Below, in pieces: positions 37,359 through 45,252 of a stretch of 57,393 bases of DNA. Below the pieces are notes generated by a model. It saw nothing but the letters and a program-made list of their open reading frames with translations, had not been told where the DNA came from and ran no database searches. Numbering within the stretch: position 1 is the first letter of the stretch; the number at the start of each line of letters is the position of its first letter. This DNA comes from an uncultured Coriobacteriaceae bacterium (GTDB taxonomy: Bacteria > Actinomycetota > Coriobacteriia > Coriobacteriales > Coriobacteriaceae), in the NCBI GenBank assembly GCA_944322305.1, contig CALUOP010000011.1, positions 1-57,393 on the forward strand, written 5' to 3'. Both the position numbers and the translations under genes were made by a program.

Positions 37359-38266
37359 TCGGCGGTCAGCCTCCTTGCAAGGAACTTGCCGAGCACGCGC
37401 GCGAGCACGTTGAAGAGCAGCACGCACACCAGAAGCACGGCGGCGGTGCCCCAGACGATCTCGTCGTTGCCGGGGGTCGGCTCCATCTTGAGCTTCCAGA
37501 TGTGGACGGCGAGCGTCTCGGCGGGGCGGAAGATGTTGAAGGGGTTGGTGGGGCTGGCGAGGTTGGTGCTGGCGAAGTTCAGGCGCGCAGCGGCCGAGCC
37601 CGAGGTGAAGATCAGCGCGGCGGCCTCGCCGAACACGCGGCCGGCCGAGATCACGATGCCCGTGACGATGGCGGGCATGGCCGCCGGGAGCATCACGTTG
37701 ACGGTGGTCTCCCAGCGCGTGAGGCCCATGGCCAGCGCCGCGTCATGCTGGCTGCGCGGCACGTCCTCGAGCGCCTGCTGGATGGTGCGGACCAGGATCG
37801 GGATGTTGAACATGGTCAGCGCCAGCGCGCCGGCGATGATGGAGATGCCCCAGCCGAGCGTCACCACGAAGAACAGCGAGCCGAACATGCCCACCACGAT
37901 CGACGGCAGGCTCGAGAGGGTCTCGATGGCCGTGGACGCCGCGGAGGTGATCCAGTTGTCAGGCGCGTACTCCACCAGGAAGATGGCCGCGCCCAGCGAG
38001 ATGGGCACCGAGATCACGAGCGTGATGAGGAGCATGTAGAACGAGTCGAACAGCTGGTAGAGGATGCCCGGGGCCACGTCGTCGGTGGAGGGGTTGGTGA
38101 GGAAGCCCGGGGAGAGCGCCTTGCCCGCGCCCTGAACCAGGATGTAGACGACGATGGCGGCGAGCAGCACGAGCACGAAGCCCACGATGCAGGTGAGGAT
38201 GCCCGTGGCGATCTTGTTCTGCAGGCCGATGCGCTTGACGTGCGCGTCGAGGTTGCGGTTAGCCAC
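37355..38266 (-). CDS. pstA: Phosphate ABC transporter permease PstA
   Basis: A 303-residue inner-membrane permease with six predicted helices and the EAA loop facing PstB ([22 protein letters not shown]). The N-terminal helix is [22 protein letters not shown]. The start at 38266 overlaps the pstC stop by eight bases, so the pair is translationally coupled. Confidence 0.95.
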   Translation of the reverse strand: MANRNLDAHVKRIGLQNKIATGILTCIVGFVLVLLAAIVVYILVQGAGKALSPGFLTNPSTDDVAPGILYQLFDSFYMLLITLVISVPISLGAAIFLVEYAPDNWITSAASTAIETLSSLPSIVVGMFGSLFFVVTLGWGISIIAGALALTMFNIPILVRTIQQALEDVPRSQHDAALAMGLTRWETTVNVMLPAAMPAIVTGIVISAGRVFGEAAALIFTSGSAAARLNFASTNLASPTNPFNIFRPAETLAVHIWKLKMEPTPGNDEIVWGTAAVLLVCVLLFNVLARVLGKFLARRLTAE

Positions 38267-39158
38267 GCTTCTTCGCCCCCTTCTTGCCGATGAGGTGGAT
38301 TACGGCGATGAACACCAGAGACATCGCGAGCAGCAGCAGGCCGAGCGACCACAGCGCGTGGTACTGCACCGAGCCGGTGGTGGCGTTGGAGAGGCCCGAG
38401 GTCAGCGCCGTGGTGAGCGTGGCCGCCGGGTCGAGCAGGCCGGTGGGCATGGAGCGCTCCACGCCGCCGATGACCATCTGGACGGCGAGCGTCTCGCCGA
38501 AGGCGCGCGTCATGCCGAGGATAACCGCGGTCATGAGCGAGGGCAGGGCGCTTTTGAGCACCACGTGCCACACGGTCTGCCAGCGCGTGCACCCCAGCGC
38601 GTAGGAGCCCTCGCGGTACTCGTTGGGCACCGCGTCGAGCGCGTCGATGGAGAGCGTGGTCACCGTGGGAAGGATCATCACGGCGAGCACGATGGCGCCC
38701 GACAGGATGCCGGCGCCGGTGCCGGCGGCCTCGCCGAAGATGGCGCGCATCGCGGCGTTGACGACCGAGAGGCCCAAGACGCCGTAGACGACCGACGGGA
38801 TGCCCACCAGAAGCTCGACCAGCGGCTGGAAGACGCGGCGGCCGAAGCCGGGGGCAACCTCAACCACGAAGATGGCCGAGCCGAGGGCCACCGGCAGTGC
38901 GAAGACCGTGGAGAGCAGGGTCACCGAAAAGGAGCCCACGATGAGGGGCAGGGCCCCGAAGCGGCCGTCCTCGGGGATCCAGTTACCGCCCGAGATGAAC
39001 GACCAGAAGTCAACGCCGTCTTGGAGAAACGTGGCCAGGCCCTGCTGGGCCACCATCACGATGAGGGTGACGACCACGAGCGCTACCAGCGCGATGCACA
39101 GGCCCGTGACCGTGAGGCCGACGTTTTCCAAGGAGCGCTTTGGCATGAGCTTTGCCAT
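38259..39158 (-). CDS. pstC: Phosphate ABC transporter permease PstC
   Basis: A 299-residue permease partner of PstA. Six helices and the EAA loop EGSYALGCTRWQTVWHVVLKSA are visible, with the family block GGNWIPEDGRFGALPLIVGS near residue 65. The ATG at 39158 has AAAGG eight bases upstream; a longer frame adds nine residues. A hairpin in the gap after pstS probably lowers expression relative to pstS. Confidence 0.95.
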   Translation of the reverse strand: MAKLMPKRSLENVGLTVTGLCIALVALVVVTLIVMVAQQGLATFLQDGVDFWSFISGGNWIPEDGRFGALPLIVGSFSVTLLSTVFALPVALGSAIFVVEVAPGFGRRVFQPLVELLVGIPSVVYGVLGLSVVNAAMRAIFGEAAGTGAGILSGAIVLAVMILPTVTTLSIDALDAVPNEYREGSYALGCTRWQTVWHVVLKSALPSLMTAVILGMTRAFGETLAVQMVIGGVERSMPTGLLDPAATLTTALTSGLSNATTGSVQYHALWSLGLLLLAMSLVFIAVIHLIGKKGAKKRG

Positions 39159-39178
39159 GTCGCAGCCTTTCTCGAAAA

Positions 39179-39211
39179 GGGGCATCCCATCGCCATGTGA
39201 CGGGATGCCCC
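39179..39211 (-). terminator. Attenuator-type hairpin between pstS and pstC
   Basis: A perfect 10-bp stem, GGGGCATCCC (minus strand) with a 13-base loop and complement, followed by TTTTCG. Its position just after pstS fits partial termination or 3' stabilisation, giving more binding protein than permease. Confidence 0.7.
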
Positions 39212-39238
39212 GCAGAGCAACCTATGTGCGCAGCAGCC

Positions 39239-40174
39239 TTACGCGGCCGTTACGTTGCCCTCGGCGTCCTTCTTGACCTGCATGTCGGTCAGCGGGATGA
39301 AGCCCTCCTCGGGCACGAGGTTGGCCTGGACGTCGTCGGAGAGCATGTACTCGATGAAGGCCTTGGTGACCTCGTCGGCGTCGGAGGTGGTGTACATGTG
39401 CTCGTAGGACCAGATGTTGAAGTCGCCGGACTCGACGTTCTCCTGCGTGGGCTCGACGCCGTCAACGGAGAGGGCCTTGAACTTGGAGTCATCGAAGTAG
39501 TTGAAGGCCACGTAGGAGATGGCGCCCTCGGTCTGGGAGACCTTGTCCACCACGGTGCCCGAGGAATCCTCCTCCGCAACGGGCTTGAAGGTGTCCGGCA
39601 CGGTAGCGCCCGCCAGCACGGCGTCCTCGAAGGTGGCGCGGGTGCCGGAGCCGGCCTTGCGGTTGATGACCTGGATGGTGCCGGCGCTGCCGCCCACCTC
39701 GGACCAGTCGGTGATCTCGCCGGTGAAGATGCCCTTGAGCTGCTCGGTGGAGATGTCGTCGATGTCCACGCTCGGGTTCACGATCGGGCCCATGCCCACG
39801 ATGGCAACCTGGTTGTCGACGAGCTTCTCGACGTCGGCAGCATCGAGCTTGGTCTCGGCGAAGACGTCGGAGCGGCCGATCTGCACCTTGCCGTCCTTGA
39901 TGTCGGAGAGGCCCTGGCCAGAGCCGCCGGCGGAGATGGAGATGGACACGTCGGGGTTGGCGTCCATGAATTCGTTCGCAGCGGCCTCAACGAGGGGCTG
40001 GAACGAGGTGGCGCCGGAGCAGGAGATGGAGCCGGAGAGCGTGCTGCCAGCGGCAGCCGAGCCGCCCTCGGTGGCAGCCTGCTGGCCACCGCAGCCCGCC
40101 AGGCCCAGGCCGGCGGCCGCAGCAGCACCGAACGCGCCGATGAACGAACGTCGAGAGATATCGAAACCCTGCAT
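39239..40174 (-). CDS. pstS: Phosphate-binding lipoprotein PstS
   Basis: A 311-residue extracellular phosphate-binding lipoprotein. The N-terminus SRRSFIGAFG with twin Arg (8-9), a hydrophobic stretch and lipobox LAGC (Cys28) indicate Tat export and lipid anchoring. Binding blocks include SGATSFQPLVEAAANEFMD, GGSGQGLSDIKDG, and the phosphate-contacting RKAGSGTRATFED. It is the first gene of the operon and delivers phosphate to PstCA. Confidence 0.96.
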   Translation of the reverse strand: MQGFDISRRSFIGAFGAAAAAGLGLAGCGGQQAATEGGSAAAGSTLSGSISCSGATSFQPLVEAAANEFMDANPDVSISISAGGSGQGLSDIKDGKVQIGRSDVFAETKLDAADVEKLVDNQVAIVGMGPIVNPSVDIDDISTEQLKGIFTGEITDWSEVGGSAGTIQVINRKAGSGTRATFEDAVLAGATVPDTFKPVAEEDSSGTVVDKVSQTEGAISYVAFNYFDDSKFKALSVDGVEPTQENVESGDFNIWSYEHMYTTSDADEVTKAFIEYMLSDDVQANLVPEEGFIPLTDMQVKKDAEGNVTAA

Positions 40175-40260
40175 GGTTCTCCCTTCGAAAAGACATCTGG
40201 GAGACCGTTCTCCCGAGCGCTTATCGCCCGGGCACGCACCCTCCCTTAGAACCGCAGAGC

Positions 40261-40347
40261 ATCATAGGGCGCGCTGCGGCAGACGCCGCGGGTGAGCAGC
40301 GATGCCTTACAAAGGCGTGATGGGGCCTTACATTTCCCTTACATTTG
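40261..40347 (-). promoter_or_regulatory. pstS promoter with a probable Pho box
   Basis: CCTTACA occurs at 40305, 40326 and 40337 (plus strand), spaced 21 and 11 bp. The last two are followed by TTTC/TTTG, giving 11-bp direct repeats like the PhoB box of other bacteria. On the minus strand TATGAT (40261-40266) is a likely -10, about 87 bp before the pstS start and about 40 bp downstream of the repeats. A fourth CCTTACG at 40374 is out of phase. Confidence 0.6.
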
Positions 40348-40485
40348 CGTTGTTGGGTGAGTGTTTCTCTTTACCTTACGCTGATGCGCCCAGCTTGCAA
40401 GGGGTGTTACCGAGTTGAAACCGTTTGGAAAACGCGTGGCGCGCGGTTGCGTGCCGCGGCGGCGCGCAACGTTCCGCCGCACAGC

Positions 40486-40607
40486 GAAGGGCCCGCCTCC
40501 TTGCGGGGCGGGCCCTTCTAGCACCGTTGGGATACGCACAGAGGGGAGGGATGCATATCGCCTGACAGAAGCTGTTTTGTAGTTCATCGCCGTCAGCGCC
40601 TGTCGTT
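40486..40607 (-). ncRNA. Candidate small RNA or separate leader upstream of pstS
   Basis: A good minus-strand promoter (TTGCGT at 40636-40641, 16-bp spacer, TATAGT at 40614-40619) predicts a start near 40607. About 90 bases on is a perfect 12-bp stem (40486-40497 with 40507-40518). No T-run follows it, and an 82-codon frame from 40587 lacks a ribosome site. It may be a short RNA or the start of a long pstS leader. Confidence 0.25.
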
Positions 40608-40797
40608 AAGTTAACTATAGCGAACTATTGGAGAGACGCAACGACAAGATCTGAGTTAGCCATGTCTTACACATTTGCTCCACAACTGGATGCGCCGGGG
40701 AGGGATGCGACGGGGAGCCGGTGGCCAAGGGGCGGCCGCCGCAGGCACGGGCGATCGCGCGTGTCACGGGTGCGCGCGACGGCGGCGCTGGCGTCAT

Positions 40798-40828
40798 CTG
40801 CCATCCGTACCCGTCCCCTATGGCGGGG
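40798..40828 (+). repeat. Dispersed short repeat, copy 2
   Basis: CTGCCATCCGTACCCGTCCC followed by CTATGGCGGGG. It matches copies at 21604 and 57289. It lies 14 bp past the end of the flavin-like gene. Confidence 0.55.
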
Positions 40829-40841
40829 TGTTCGCGCGTCG

Positions 40842-41333
40842 TCAGCTCCGCGCCATCATGAGCTCTTTGGCCTCCTTGCCGGTGAGGTGCTCTATCGTGA
40901 GCTCCAGCAGGCACAGGGCGTTCCAAAACGAGCCGATCTCGGCGTCCACGCTCTCAGCGGACTCGTTGGGGGAATACCGACGGGCGAGAAGCTCGATGGC
41001 GGCGCGCTTCTCGGCCTCGTCCTCCAGCACGCGAATAGTTCCGAAGGCGATAACGCTGCGGAACAGCGTGGTGAAGCGCTCTGGCAGCACGTCGTCTTGG
41101 GCGATCACGCAAAACGACGCCTTGGGCGAGCGCGCAACCGCGTCCACCTTGTGCCCTGCACGGGCGCTGTGGAAGTACAGCTTGCCGTCAGCGTAAACGT
41201 AGCTCATCGGCACCGCGTACGGGTATCCGTCGTCGCCCGCCAGCGCAAGCACGCCCGAGGTGCCCGCGCGAAGGATCTCAACCGCTTCTTCGTGTGCCAG
41301 CTGCTGACGCTTCCTTCTCATGCTGCGAAACAT
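40842..41333 (-). CDS. Pyridoxamine 5'-phosphate oxidase-like (NimA-type) flavoprotein
   Basis: A 163-residue split-barrel protein of the PNPOx/NimA group. AHEEAVEILRAGTSGVLALAGDDGYPYAVPMSYVY forms the FMN-barrel start; KLYFHSARAGHKVDAVARSPKASFCVI continues it. Such proteins bind FMN or related cofactors; the clan includes putative nitroimidazole reductases. The substrate is unknown. The ATG at 41333 has GGAG at short distance; an ATG four codons in is an alternative. Confidence 0.85.
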   Translation of the reverse strand: MFRSMRRKRQQLAHEEAVEILRAGTSGVLALAGDDGYPYAVPMSYVYADGKLYFHSARAGHKVDAVARSPKASFCVIAQDDVLPERFTTLFRSVIAFGTIRVLEDEAEKRAAIELLARRYSPNESAESVDAEIGSFWNALCLLELTIEHLTGKEAKELMMARS

Positions 41334-41562
41334 CGCTTCCGCTCCTTACCGCAGGTGTCACCGCCCCGCACGCGTGGTTGGGCCGGCGCGCGGCCCAACC
41401 GAGCGGCGAGGTTTACGTTCGCCGCACTGTACCACAGGCGCGTACCTGCGGCCAGCGCGCCGGCGTTTGTTACCGGCGTGAAAGAAAGCGGCACAGGGCG
41501 GCTCCGGTGCGTCGGGGCCGGCCGCGGGCCTGCGGTACGCGCCAGCTTGCGGCCTGCTCGGC

Positions 41563-41801
41563 GCTCGGCGCCACCCTGTGGGCTCTGCTTTGCGCTGTGC
41601 GGCTGCCCTGCGCGCTCCTGCTTGGCGCCGCCAGGCCGCTCGCACAGCCTTGTTTGGCGCCGCGCGCGGCCCTACCCCCACTCGGCGCCACAGAGCCCGC
41701 AGCGTCTTGGCGCGCAACCAGCAACGTCTTGGTGCGAGAAGCTCCGAGGCCGCTCGCAGGGCACGGCCTGCCGTTTGCCGCCGGGCATCTTGGCGCAAAA
41801 C
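41563..41801. repeat. Loose cluster of TTGGCGCC/TCGGCGCC motifs
   Basis: The 559-bp gap between two genes holds seven related motifs: GCTCGGCGCCACC (41563), GCTTGGCGCCGCC (41620), GTTTGGCGCCGCG (41652), ACTCGGCGCCACA (41680), TCTTGGCGCGCAA (41705), TCTTGGTGCGAGA (41727) and TCTTGGCGCAAAA (41789). Spacing is irregular (22-62 bp). I see no gene in 41334-41892. Confidence 0.5.
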
Positions 41802-41892
41802 CCGCGCCCACCCAACCGGTATCCCACCTAAGACGGTGCCACCCCTCCGGTTTTCCGAGACGCACCGGTACGCGAAGGGCGATCTTTGTGCC

Positions 41893-42957
41893 ATGGACAT
41901 CTGCATCTCACATACCACCGCCGTAGAGTGGCTGCTCTCACGGCAAGACCCTGTCGCCAGCGGCTGGGCGAAGCCGTACCCCGCCGGCACGGGCGCTCCC
42001 GCCTGCCCGCCTACCGCGGCGGCTCTGCTCCGCGCCTGCAACGCCCTCAGCATCCGCCCTTCGCCCGCGCGACCGCTCGACGTGCTGGTCAGCGCCAGCA
42101 ACGCGCGGCGGCACTGCCCCAACACGCTCGTCCACCTGCAGCAAAGCGCGCAAGGGAACGGGATGTTTTTGAGCTTGGGACGCGGCGTGGGGCTTTGCGC
42201 TCCCCCGCTTGCCTTTGCGCAGGCGTGCACGCAGCTTGACGACCAGGGCGCCATCGCGCTGGCCTACGCCCTCTGCAGCCGGTTCTCCCCTCAGAGGCGC
42301 GGTTGGTGCGAGCGGGCGGGGCGGCGCGCGCTCTGCCAGCCCGCGCACCTTGAGCGCTGCGCAGCAGCCGTCTGCGCGCCCGGTAGCCGGCGCGCTCAGC
42401 GAGCAGCGTCCCTCGTTGCGGGCGGGGCGCGCACGCCCCTCGCCATGGGGCTCGCCATGCTGTTTTCGCTGCCCCCGCGCTTCGGCGGCTACGGCCTGGG
42501 GCAAGCGAGGTTCGACGCCGAGCTCACACTCCCTCTGCGCGGGGGCGCCACCGAGCCTGCGCGCTACGCATCCTGCGTGCCTGACGTGCTTATCGCCCGA
42601 GAAGACCGCGGGCAGCCCGCGCGCTTGGTTCTTATCGACTGCGCAGAGGCAGGCCTGCCCGTTGCGCGCGCAGGCCCAAGATGCGCGGGCGCAACCGCTT
42701 GGGAGCACGCGCTGCTCCCCCGGCAGGCAACCTACGTGCGCGTTCGCGCAGAGCAGCTGAGGAGCTTCGACGCGGTTGAGGCGCAGGCCGAACGCATGCG
42801 ACGCACCCTGGGCAAGCTGAAGCCCCGACTCTCACCCGAGCTGGCGCGGCGCTACCGGCGCAGGCGCATGGCGCTGTGGAAGCGCTTCGTTGTCCCCGCG
42901 CTAGCGCCGAGCGCCGAAACGTACGGGTTGGCCACCCTGCTGCCGGCGCGCGCGTAA
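41893..42957 (+). CDS. Hypothetical protein resembling a Coriobacteriia-specific DUF559-like family
   Basis: A 354-residue plus-strand protein. Its order of blocks (N-terminal ICISHTTAVEWL, LDVLVSASNARR, LCAPPLAFAQ, a Gly-rich PPRFGGYGLGQARFDAEL, PDVLIARE, then RLVLIDCAEAG) recalls large hypothetical proteins common in this class that end in a VSR/DUF559-like fold with a VEYDS-type active site. Here that site reads VLIDCAE, so catalytic residues may be lost. This resemblance is from memory, not a search. The ATG at 41893 has only a distant AAGGGCG. It converges with the MFS gene. Confidence 0.5.
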   Translation: MDICISHTTAVEWLLSRQDPVASGWAKPYPAGTGAPACPPTAAALLRACNALSIRPSPARPLDVLVSASNARRHCPNTLVHLQQSAQGNGMFLSLGRGVGLCAPPLAFAQACTQLDDQGAIALAYALCSRFSPQRRGWCERAGRRALCQPAHLERCAAAVCAPGSRRAQRAASLVAGGARTPLAMGLAMLFSLPPRFGGYGLGQARFDAELTLPLRGGATEPARYASCVPDVLIAREDRGQPARLVLIDCAEAGLPVARAGPRCAGATAWEHALLPRQATYVRVRAEQLRSFDAVEAQAERMRRTLGKLKPRLSPELARRYRRRRMALWKRFVVPALAPSAETYGLATLLPARA

Positions 42958-43118
42958 CGCGCTGGGAGCTAGGTCGGCACCTGCGCGGCACAGCGTCTAG
43001 AAGGACAGCCGGCTTGACGCCGCCGAGGAGGCTGGAGCGCCAACGGAGCAGCGGCCGAGCGGCAAAGCCGGCGCGGCGGCGCTGCTTGGCCGCCCGGCTG
43101 CCGCAGCTCGCCGCGCGC

Positions 43119-44363
43119 TTATCGGCCGCGCAGCACCCGCACGCTTACGGCCAGCTGGCACGCCAGCAGGGCTGCGGCAACAACCCACAGCGCGGGATAG
43201 CCGGCAACGGCGAGAAGCGCGCCGCCCAGCGTGCTGCCCACGCCGCCGCCCGCGAAAACGCCGAAGCCCACGAGCCCCGTGCAGAGGCCCGCCTGCGCGG
43301 GGTCGGCGTCCATGGAAAGCGAGACGAGCGTGGGCTGCACGAGGATGTACCCGAGCCCCAGGCACGCCGCCGCCGCAAGCGCCGGCTGCCACCATCCCGT
43401 CAGCGCCACGAGCACCAGGGCAAGCGCCGCGCACACGCCGGAAACCTCGCCTGCCGCGATCACGCCGCTAAGCCCGCGACGGGCGCCCAGGCTACCGGAA
43501 AGCGCGCCGCCAACCAAGCAGAACACGCCGTAGAGCATCATCACCAAACCCGCTTGCGTGGCGCTGAGCCCGCACCGCTCCGAAAGGAAGGTGCCCATGA
43601 GACCGTAGACGCCCAAGAACAGCACGCCGGTGGTGCAGGCAAGCAGGAACACCGCCCTGCCGGGGCCGAAAAACACCCGCGCCGCGTTGCGCAAAAACGT
43701 CACCGGAGCCGCCGGGGAAAGCGAGCGACCGGCGGCCTTGGAAGCGCGCGGGCAAGGGTTGGGAGACGCTTGCCCCGCCCCGTCTTTCTCGCCCGCGGCG
43801 TGCGCAGGCTCGCGCAGCGTCCACAAAAGCGCCCAGGCCACGAGCGCCAGCGCGCCGAACGAGGCAAACGCCGCGCGCCACCCCACCACGTCGGTGAGGA
43901 TGCCGCCGAGCCCCGCCGAGAGCCCTTGGCCGGTGAACGTGATCCCCATGAGGATGCCCACGGCGCCCGCGCGCCTGGCTGCGCCCACCGTGTCGCCCAC
44001 GAAAGCCTGAGAGACCGAGATAATGCCCGCTGCGAAGCATCCCGTGAGGATACGCGCCGCCACGAGCGCCGGCAACGTCGGCACCGCCGAGCAGGCGAAC
44101 GTGCCCACCGCAAGCCCCAGCACGATAACGCGCAGAAGGCGCAGGCGGCCGAACCGGTCGCCGAGCGAACCGCACACCGGCTGCAGCGCGCCGTAAGGAA
44201 CCAGGTACGCCGTGAGCACGATGGCGGCCGCAGACGGCAGCACGGAAAGCGTCTGGGCGATCGAGGGCAGCGCCGGCGAGACGAACCAGTTGTCCGCCGC
44301 TGAAACCAACCCGCAAAACCCGAGCGCTCCGATAACATGCAGCTCTTTTGGCGAGAAGCGCAT
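43119..44363 (-). CDS. Major facilitator superfamily transporter
   Basis: A 12-helix MFS protein of about 414 residues. The loop 2-3 motif is GSLGDRFGRLRLLRV and a drug-antiporter-like motif C region is MGITFTGQGLSAGLGGIL. The central cytoplasmic loop is long and Pro/Ser-rich (AGEKDGAGQASPNPCPRASK). The profile fits drug/proton exporters but the substrate is unknown. Two starts are close: ATG 44363 with TAAGG four bases upstream, or ATG 44375 directly abutting AAGGGG. A candidate -10 CATACT lies near 44518 on the minus strand. Confidence 0.85.
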   Translation of the reverse strand: MRFSPKELHVIGALGFCGLVSAADNWFVSPALPSIAQTLSVLPSAAAIVLTAYLVPYGALQPVCGSLGDRFGRLRLLRVIVLGLAVGTFACSAVPTLPALVAARILTGCFAAGIISVSQAFVGDTVGAARRAGAVGILMGITFTGQGLSAGLGGILTDVVGWRAAFASFGALALVAWALLWTLREPAHAAGEKDGAGQASPNPCPRASKAAGRSLSPAAPVTFLRNAARVFFGPGRAVFLLACTTGVLFLGVYGLMGTFLSERCGLSATQAGLVMMLYGVFCLVGGALSGSLGARRGLSGVIAAGEVSGVCAALALVLVALTGWWQPALAAAACLGLGYILVQPTLVSLSMDADPAQAGLCTGLVGFGVFAGGGVGSTLGGALLAVAGYPALWVVAAALLACQLAVSVRVLRGR

Positions 44364-44681
44364 ACGCCTTACCATCCCCTTCGATCAGTTGGCCGGCAGA
44401 CACCTCCGCCGCGGACTTCGCGGTGCAGCCCGCCCAGCGCAGGCCGGCCTTGCTGCGGCGCCATCCACACGGACGCGCAGAACTTGGCGTTGACGCTGGC
44501 GCCTGCCAAACCTCAGTATGCCACAGCAGGCTTGTTTCGGAGCGCCTTCTACGTGCGCAGCCGCTTGCCGTTTTGCCACGCATCCCACCCGCCAGCCAGG
44601 CTGCCCCCCTCACACGGAAACGCTCGCATCGCCTCGATTTGACGCCATTTCGTCGGATGTTATTTCGACACCAGGAAGGGC

Positions 44682-45119
44682 GCTTGGTCGTCCAAGCGAC
44701 CTGCAAGGGTGCGGTTGGTCGCGCTTTTGTCGTTGCGGGAACGGTTGGTCGCTCGGACCGCACGCAACTCCCGGAAATTCGGGAGTTAGATGCAGTGTAA
44801 GCGACCAAAAGGGATTTACCTGTCGTTATCGCGATCAACTGGAAGCTTAGATGACGTTGTCGCGAGCAACGGGGCGCTTAGCCGTCGCGAGCGCGGGCAA
44901 CCGAAGCTTAGATGACATTACCGCGGGCAAGCGAATGGACTGCGAGCCGCTGCTGCAATTAACCAGAAGCTTAGATGTCCTGGTCGCGGACAATTGAAGC
45001 CTGGATGTCGCAACCGCGGGCAAAACCGACGCTTAAGTGTTGCGGACGCGGCTAAGCAGACGAATTGCGGGCCACAACTGCGGCCAACAGGAAGCTCCGC
45101 TATCGCGGGTGTGGGCAAG
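44682..45119. repeat. Head-to-head array of degenerate 30-32 bp repeats around a hairpin (array 3, best copy)
   Basis: The 889-bp gap between the MFS gene and the ABC-F gene contains a striking period. Reverse units start GCTTGGTCG (44682), GGTTGGTCGCG (44713) and GGTTGGTCGC (44743). A hairpin AACTCCCG/CGGGAGTT is at 44766-44787. Eleven forward units follow with conserved GCGRNCAA cores whose last A is at 44808, 44838, 44869, 44900, 44930, 44962, 44993, 45023, 45055, 45087 and 45118 (steps of 30-32). Several units begin GAAGCTTAGATG. The rest of the gap shows no gene. Confidence 0.8.
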
Positions 45120-45252
45120 CAGGCAGGGCGCTGGCAGCGAGGTGCGGCTGGGACAGGCGAACGGGCTAGGGGCAACGCAACGCGGCTGGAACGGCCGGAG
45201 CAGTCGAAATGGGCAGGCGGGTTTGAGACGGCATCGCCGTCGCCGCCTGCGG

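Noticed and set aside
40339-40587. An 82-codon minus-strand ORF upstream of pstS
   Set aside because: No ribosome site, and it crosses the strong hairpin and the Pho box; more likely leader or small RNA sequence.
41358-42254. A 298-codon minus-strand frame opposite the hypothetical gene
   Set aside because: Low-complexity Arg/Ala protein with no domain and no ribosome site; it overlaps the better-supported plus-strand gene.
44682-45119. CRISPR array
   Set aside because: Units are degenerate throughout, with no identical repeats separated by unique spacers, orientation flips at a hairpin, and no cas genes nearby.
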